This document shows, one piece after another, positions 59,936 through 64,000 of a DNA stretch of 64,000 bases. Made by a program: the position numbers and the translations under genes. The notes below the pieces were generated by a model. It was not told the origin of the DNA and searched no databases. It worked only from the letters and a program-made list of their open reading frames with translations. The stretch is from Rosa chinensis (lineage: Eukaryota; Streptophyta; Magnoliopsida; Rosales; Rosaceae), in NCBI RefSeq assembly GCF_002994745.2, contig NW_020126824.1, forward strand, positions 186,001 to 250,000. The letters run 5' to 3'. Position 1 is the first letter of the stretch, and the number at the start of each line of letters is the position of its first letter.

Positions 59936-62239
59936 TGATAGGAGCATTTTAATGCGACGTTTTACTTGCTTTTTCCTACATTTCTTGCGTTATTTCCTTA
60001 ATAAAACCCTGTTTAGGAAAGTTTCCATTCTTTGAATGGGAAAGTTCCTATTTGTAGAAAGTTTCCATTTTTGTGGTTTCTATTTTTCATTTTTAGAAAG
60101 TTTCCCATTTTCAGTTTAGGAAAGTTGCCATTTTTCATTTTAGGAAAGTTTCTATTTTTCTTACTAGTTTCTATTTTCAGGTCCTTGTCATAAATAAGCT
60201 GAAATGAGCTCACAAATGGAGAGAGAAGCTAGCCAACGTTGGAGGGAGACAAGATGAAGTACAAAGGGAAGCACAAATGAGCAGAAATGAAGAAATGAAG
60301 CTTTCCTGGTCCAACTAGGAAACCCTGTCCAGAAAAGGAAAGCTTGCCAAAACAAGACTCTTAAGCCAACCAAGAATGGAGATCGAATTAATGAAGTGAC
60401 ATGGCATGAGAGAAGCTTCTTGAAGACTCTAGATGATGACATGGCATAAAGGTGGCGCATGGAGGCCCAAAAACTCTCAAGAATGAAGTGGATTTTCGGC
60501 AATTGGATTAAAGGCCCATAAAAGCCCATGGAATTAGGGTTTGTGACGCAAAGAGTAAACCCTAGGGAGTTTTTGTCGTAAAATCCTAAGAGATAAACAA
60601 GGAAGTTGGCGTGAAAATCAGAAATTAAAAGAAGATTTCGGTGGAGATTTTCTAGGGCTATTTTTATGGAAAGAAAATATTCTTGGAGGAGTAATTTTAT
60701 GTGTTTGCCGTGCAAAGGGAGAGAGATAAAGAGGTAATCAACGTGAAAATCAAGAAACCCTAGGGTGATTGACGCCAAGAGAAATTCAAGGGAGAAATAA
60801 AAGGAAAGAGAAAAAGGTGGAGACCAAGAAAAGCTCAAAAGAAGTCTAGATACATTCCTATATTCCCTAAAGGAATTTTGGCCGAATTTAAAGTATAAAA
60901 TCAGAATATTATCAAGGGAATTTCGGCCAAGATTATTAGGGAATTAAATGGAATTTTGTGATTGGTTGAACCACCTCATAGGGCTTATTTGGCAAGATAT
61001 TATTGGAGGAAATTATGTGGAATTTTCAGATTAATTCCATGAGTTTTACACGGCTTGGAGAGCAAGGAGGCCGTCCCCTATATATTCTCCCCTTTTCTCA
61101 ACGTCAAGGAGTTCCATTTTACTTTTACGTTTACACTTTGAAAAAAAATCAGAAAAACCTCTAGCCTAGCCGTGCTCTTCTCCATCCTCTAGGGCAACCA
61201 CGAAGTGCAAGCAAGGCCAAGGAAGAAGAGGACAAGCCGTGCACACCATCCATCACCATCCTTGAAGATTGCTTTCGAAATTCAAGAGACCACTTCATCA
61301 CTTCATTCATCTCATCTTCATCCACGGTGTAATCCGATTCTCCTTGTAACCTTTGCTTTGTATTTTCGTTGGTTTTGCTTTAGTTGACACATATGTTTGA
61401 ACAATTGTTAAATTCTGGAATTTTATGATTAATTGTTAATTTTCAGATTCATATATTGCAATTTATGGTTGCTTTTGTGTGAGTGTTTGATTAAATTTGC
61501 ATGATAGATAACTTTTGTATTTTAATCTTATGTGGTTGCAAACACTTAGGGTTTTGATATAATTGGTGCTACGAATTTGAGAACATGAATCAACTTTTTG
61601 GTTTTGTGTTCTTGAATCGATAAGTAGTAAAGGTTTTGTGCAAAAACCGAATTTGATCAAAGAAGATTGCAATTAGGTGGACTTTTTCATACTAAGTTGC
61701 ACATTTGAGTTGATAGCCTTTCTAGGTGCTTAATGCGTTAAACATGACATGATTGACTAGCTTTCTAGGGTTTGATTGCATGTTTGATAGGATTAATCTA
61801 GGTGCTTTCGCTTAGGGTAATTAGCATTGAAAAGTAAAATTTGGGAATTCATTTGCTTTTGAATGTTTCACATGATCAACTCCTCTTGCATGACTATGAT
61901 GAACAATGATGAACTTGAATTGATTTTAATTATATATTTCGGTTTGATCTTTGTTCTTGCATTCCATTTGTATTTTTATGTTTTTGCTTTTTAATTATTT
62001 TGTTAGCTTAGCTTTTATTTTCGAAAATAGAAAACCAAAAACAAAAATCCCCCCTTTTCGTAAATATGTATATATTTTGTTATATTTTTGTAAATATTAT
62101 ACTTTGTTTTAATTTTAACTGTTTAATTGTTTGACAATGACAGGTGTACCCTCAATCCCCGGAATAGAACGATCCCTACTTACTTATACTACTAACGATA
62201 TTTTCAGGGTTAAATTATGCGCTTGCTTAAAGTGCATCA
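59936..62239 (+). repeat. 3' LTR of element H (2304 bp)
   Basis: Same length as the 5' LTR and apparently identical over all stretches compared. It is followed by GAGGA and the resumed gag of L. Confidence 0.94.
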
Positions 62240-62244
62240 GAGGA

Positions 62245-64000
62245 CCCCCTACAGGCATAGTATACCCTCCCCCTGCAGCTGGAAGACAAGCAGAGTTCGA
62301 GCTAAAGAGTGGTTTGTTGCACAAGCTCCCTATCTTCCATGGACTTAATATGGAGGACGCTAACAAGCATGTTCGAGAATTTCAATCTGTTTGTGCAAAC
62401 ATGCAACCACAAGGGGCAGATGAGAATCTTCTGAAGATGAGAGCATTTCCATTCTCCTTAGCTGACAGAGCCAAAGATTGGCTATATGAGCTTCCTGCAG
62501 GACGTATCACTTCATGGGAGACAATGAGAAAGGCTTTCTTGGAGAAATACTTCCCAGCTTCTAAGGTCATCACACTTAGAAAGAAGCTTAGTGGAATAGA
62601 GCAAGCTCATGATGAGTCCTATGCTGCCTACTATGAGAGGTTCAATTCCCTACTTGCACAATGCCCTCAACATCAGATGAAGGATGAGACCCTACTCACA
62701 TGTTTCTATGAAGGACTCTTACCCTTGGAAAGGCAAATGTTGGATGCTGCAGCTGGAGGAGCTTTTGTGGATAAGTCCCCTACAGTTGGGAAGGAGCTGA
62801 TAGCTAATCGTGCCTTGAACTCTCAACAATATGAGGGGGTAGGACACTCTACTCGTAGGGTGCATGAGATGAGCAAGAATACTGCAATTGAGGATCAACT
62901 GAATAAGCTTACTCTCCTCATGAACCAAGTGGTAAGTTCAAAAGGACCTAGTGCAACAATAGCTTGTGGGGTATGCTCTATGCAAGGGCATGTTACAGAT
63001 CAGTGCCCTCAACTTAATGAGAATGGAGGATGGGAATCTGCAAATGCTATTGGAGGATATCAAGGAGGATACCAAGGAGGACCTCAACGTCCTAGACATG
63101 ATCCTTACTCCAATACGTACAACCCAGGATGGAGGGACCATCCCAACTTCAAGTGGACCAACAATGATAACGTTCAGAATCCTCTTGGTGGGAACTTCCA
63201 ACGTCCTCAAGGGCCTTCATTCCAAGGATCATCTTTTCAAAGGCCCTACATGCCTCCGCCTCAACAGAACTCAGGACCTTCAATGTCTCACTATGACAAA
63301 ACGTTGGAAGCCTTGACTAGTTCCACCCAGGCCTTGACAAACTCTACTCAAGCTTTGATTCAAGGACAACAGACCCACACTAAGGATATTGCAGATCTTA
63401 AGAAACAGATGGGCCAAGTTGTGGACTTCATGAGCAAGATTCATGAGACTGGGAAGCTTCCTAGTGGCACAATACCTAACCCTAAGGGTAATGTGGAGAA
63501 TGCATCAGTTGTGACTACGAGGAGTGGGAGACCATTTGTGGATCCACCCAAGCAACCCAAGAAGGTCCAAATGAGCATAGAAATTGAGGAAGACCAAGAA
63601 CCCACCAAGTTGGGTATTGAGAAGGACCCTGCAACGTCAAAGGAAGAGACCAAGGCATCCTCATCTTTAAAGGCAAAACCGGAAATCAAAGGTAATAATT
63701 CTAACTTATCAAATTCGGTTATTGCTAACCCTTCTTCTTCTTGCATGCCCTTCCCACGCAGGTTTGCCCAATCTAAGAAGGATGAAAGTGACCAAGCTAT
63801 CTTGGAAACTTTCAAGAAGGTGCAAGTAAACCTACCCCTCCTAGAGGCCATCAAGCAAGTCCCTAAGTATGCCAAGTTCCTCAAAGAGCTTTGCACTACT
63901 AGGAGAGTAAACCGTGAAAAGGAGGTGGTAAAGGTAAGTGAGAATGTCTCTGCCCTAATTCAGAGGAAGATCCCTCCAAAGTGTAAGGATCCTGGAAGCT
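62245..64000 (+). CDS. gag-pol of element L, continued (open to the window end)
   Basis: Reading in phase with the first part, I found no stop from 62245 to 63999 (585 codons; about 691 in total with the N-terminus). It contains the capsid-type gag region (LPIFHG, DWLYELP and FLEKYFP motifs, residues about 131-270) and a zinc knuckle C347, C350, H355, C360 that binds RNA. A Gly/Gln/Pro-rich segment and a coil-like LTSSTQALTNSTQAL repeat follow. The window ends shortly before the protease, which in C begins with DLGAS about 30 codons further on. Unlike C, L has no single-base losses in this part. Pol must lie to the right of the window. Confidence 0.92.

Larger units (their letters stand above)
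54784..62239 (+). mobile_element. Element H: complete gag-pol-less LTR retrotransposon, 7456 bp
   Basis: Two LTRs of 2304 bp each (54784-57087 and 59936-62239), tRNA-Asp PBS (57093-57110), polypurine tract (59921-59935) and GAGGA duplications (54779-54783 and 62240-62244). The interior has a leader with one block, an AT-rich joint and the post-pol region, as in G, and no gag or pol. I saw no difference between the two LTRs when reading them, so it is probably the youngest insertion here. It lies in the gag of L in the same orientation. Confidence 0.95.

Overview
The window is plant nuclear repeat DNA built almost entirely from nested LTR retrotransposons. I found no host gene, tRNA gene, rRNA gene or CRISPR array. 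The plant assignment rests on three things. The primer-binding sites match the 3' end of plant tRNA-Asp. The Ty3/gypsy polyprotein is of Athila type, with a DLGAS protease motif, an FMDDF reverse-transcriptase motif, a D-D-35-E integrase and no chromodomain. The DNA is AT-rich and multiply nested. The species cannot be told from the sequence; a pericentromeric or other heterochromatic location is an inference.

Two related families are present. Family 1 has LTRs of about 2.3 kb starting TGATAGGAGCATTTTAATGCG and includes gag-pol copies (A, C, D, L) and gag-pol-less copies (G, H). Family 2 has LTRs of about 1.7 kb starting TGATAGGAGCAAAAAAGTG; its only complete copy (B) has no gag-pol. The families share the U5 end of the LTR, the tRNA-Asp PBS, the 5' leader blocks, the post-pol region and the polypurine tract, but not U3.

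Layout from left to right. A (+) fills 1-7841: pol, 3' noncoding region and 3' LTR, with its 5' part outside the window. A sits inside a family-2 LTR, N (-, 7842-8506), which sits inside the gag start of D (-, 8507 onwards). D's 5' LTR is spread over 10393-44615 because three elements landed in it: solo LTR F (10438-12472), the 7.7 kb gag-pol-less element G (12897-20565) and the gag-pol element C (20781-42982). C carries the complete family-2 element B (30707-37032) in its gag and a family-2 solo LTR (39400-41154) in its 5' LTR. To the right, D lies in the 5' LTR of I (+, 44616-46339). The leader of I is broken by J (+, 46340-46815), J by K (family 2, -, 46816-50385), K by L (+, 50386-64000), and the gag of L by the complete element H (54784-62239). 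Five-base target duplications are visible on both sides of B, C, F, G, H and the 39400 solo LTR, so the nesting order is well supported.

Activity. The LTR pairs of C, B and H are nearly or apparently fully identical by eye, and L has an open gag frame as far as it can be read. The family therefore looks recently active. G, H and B keep only the cis-acting ends and would need proteins from copies such as C or L. The most interesting signals are RNA- or DNA-structural: base pairing between U5 and the PBS, a covarying hairpin at the U5 terminus, a covarying hairpin just after pol, and a telo-box palindrome in U3.
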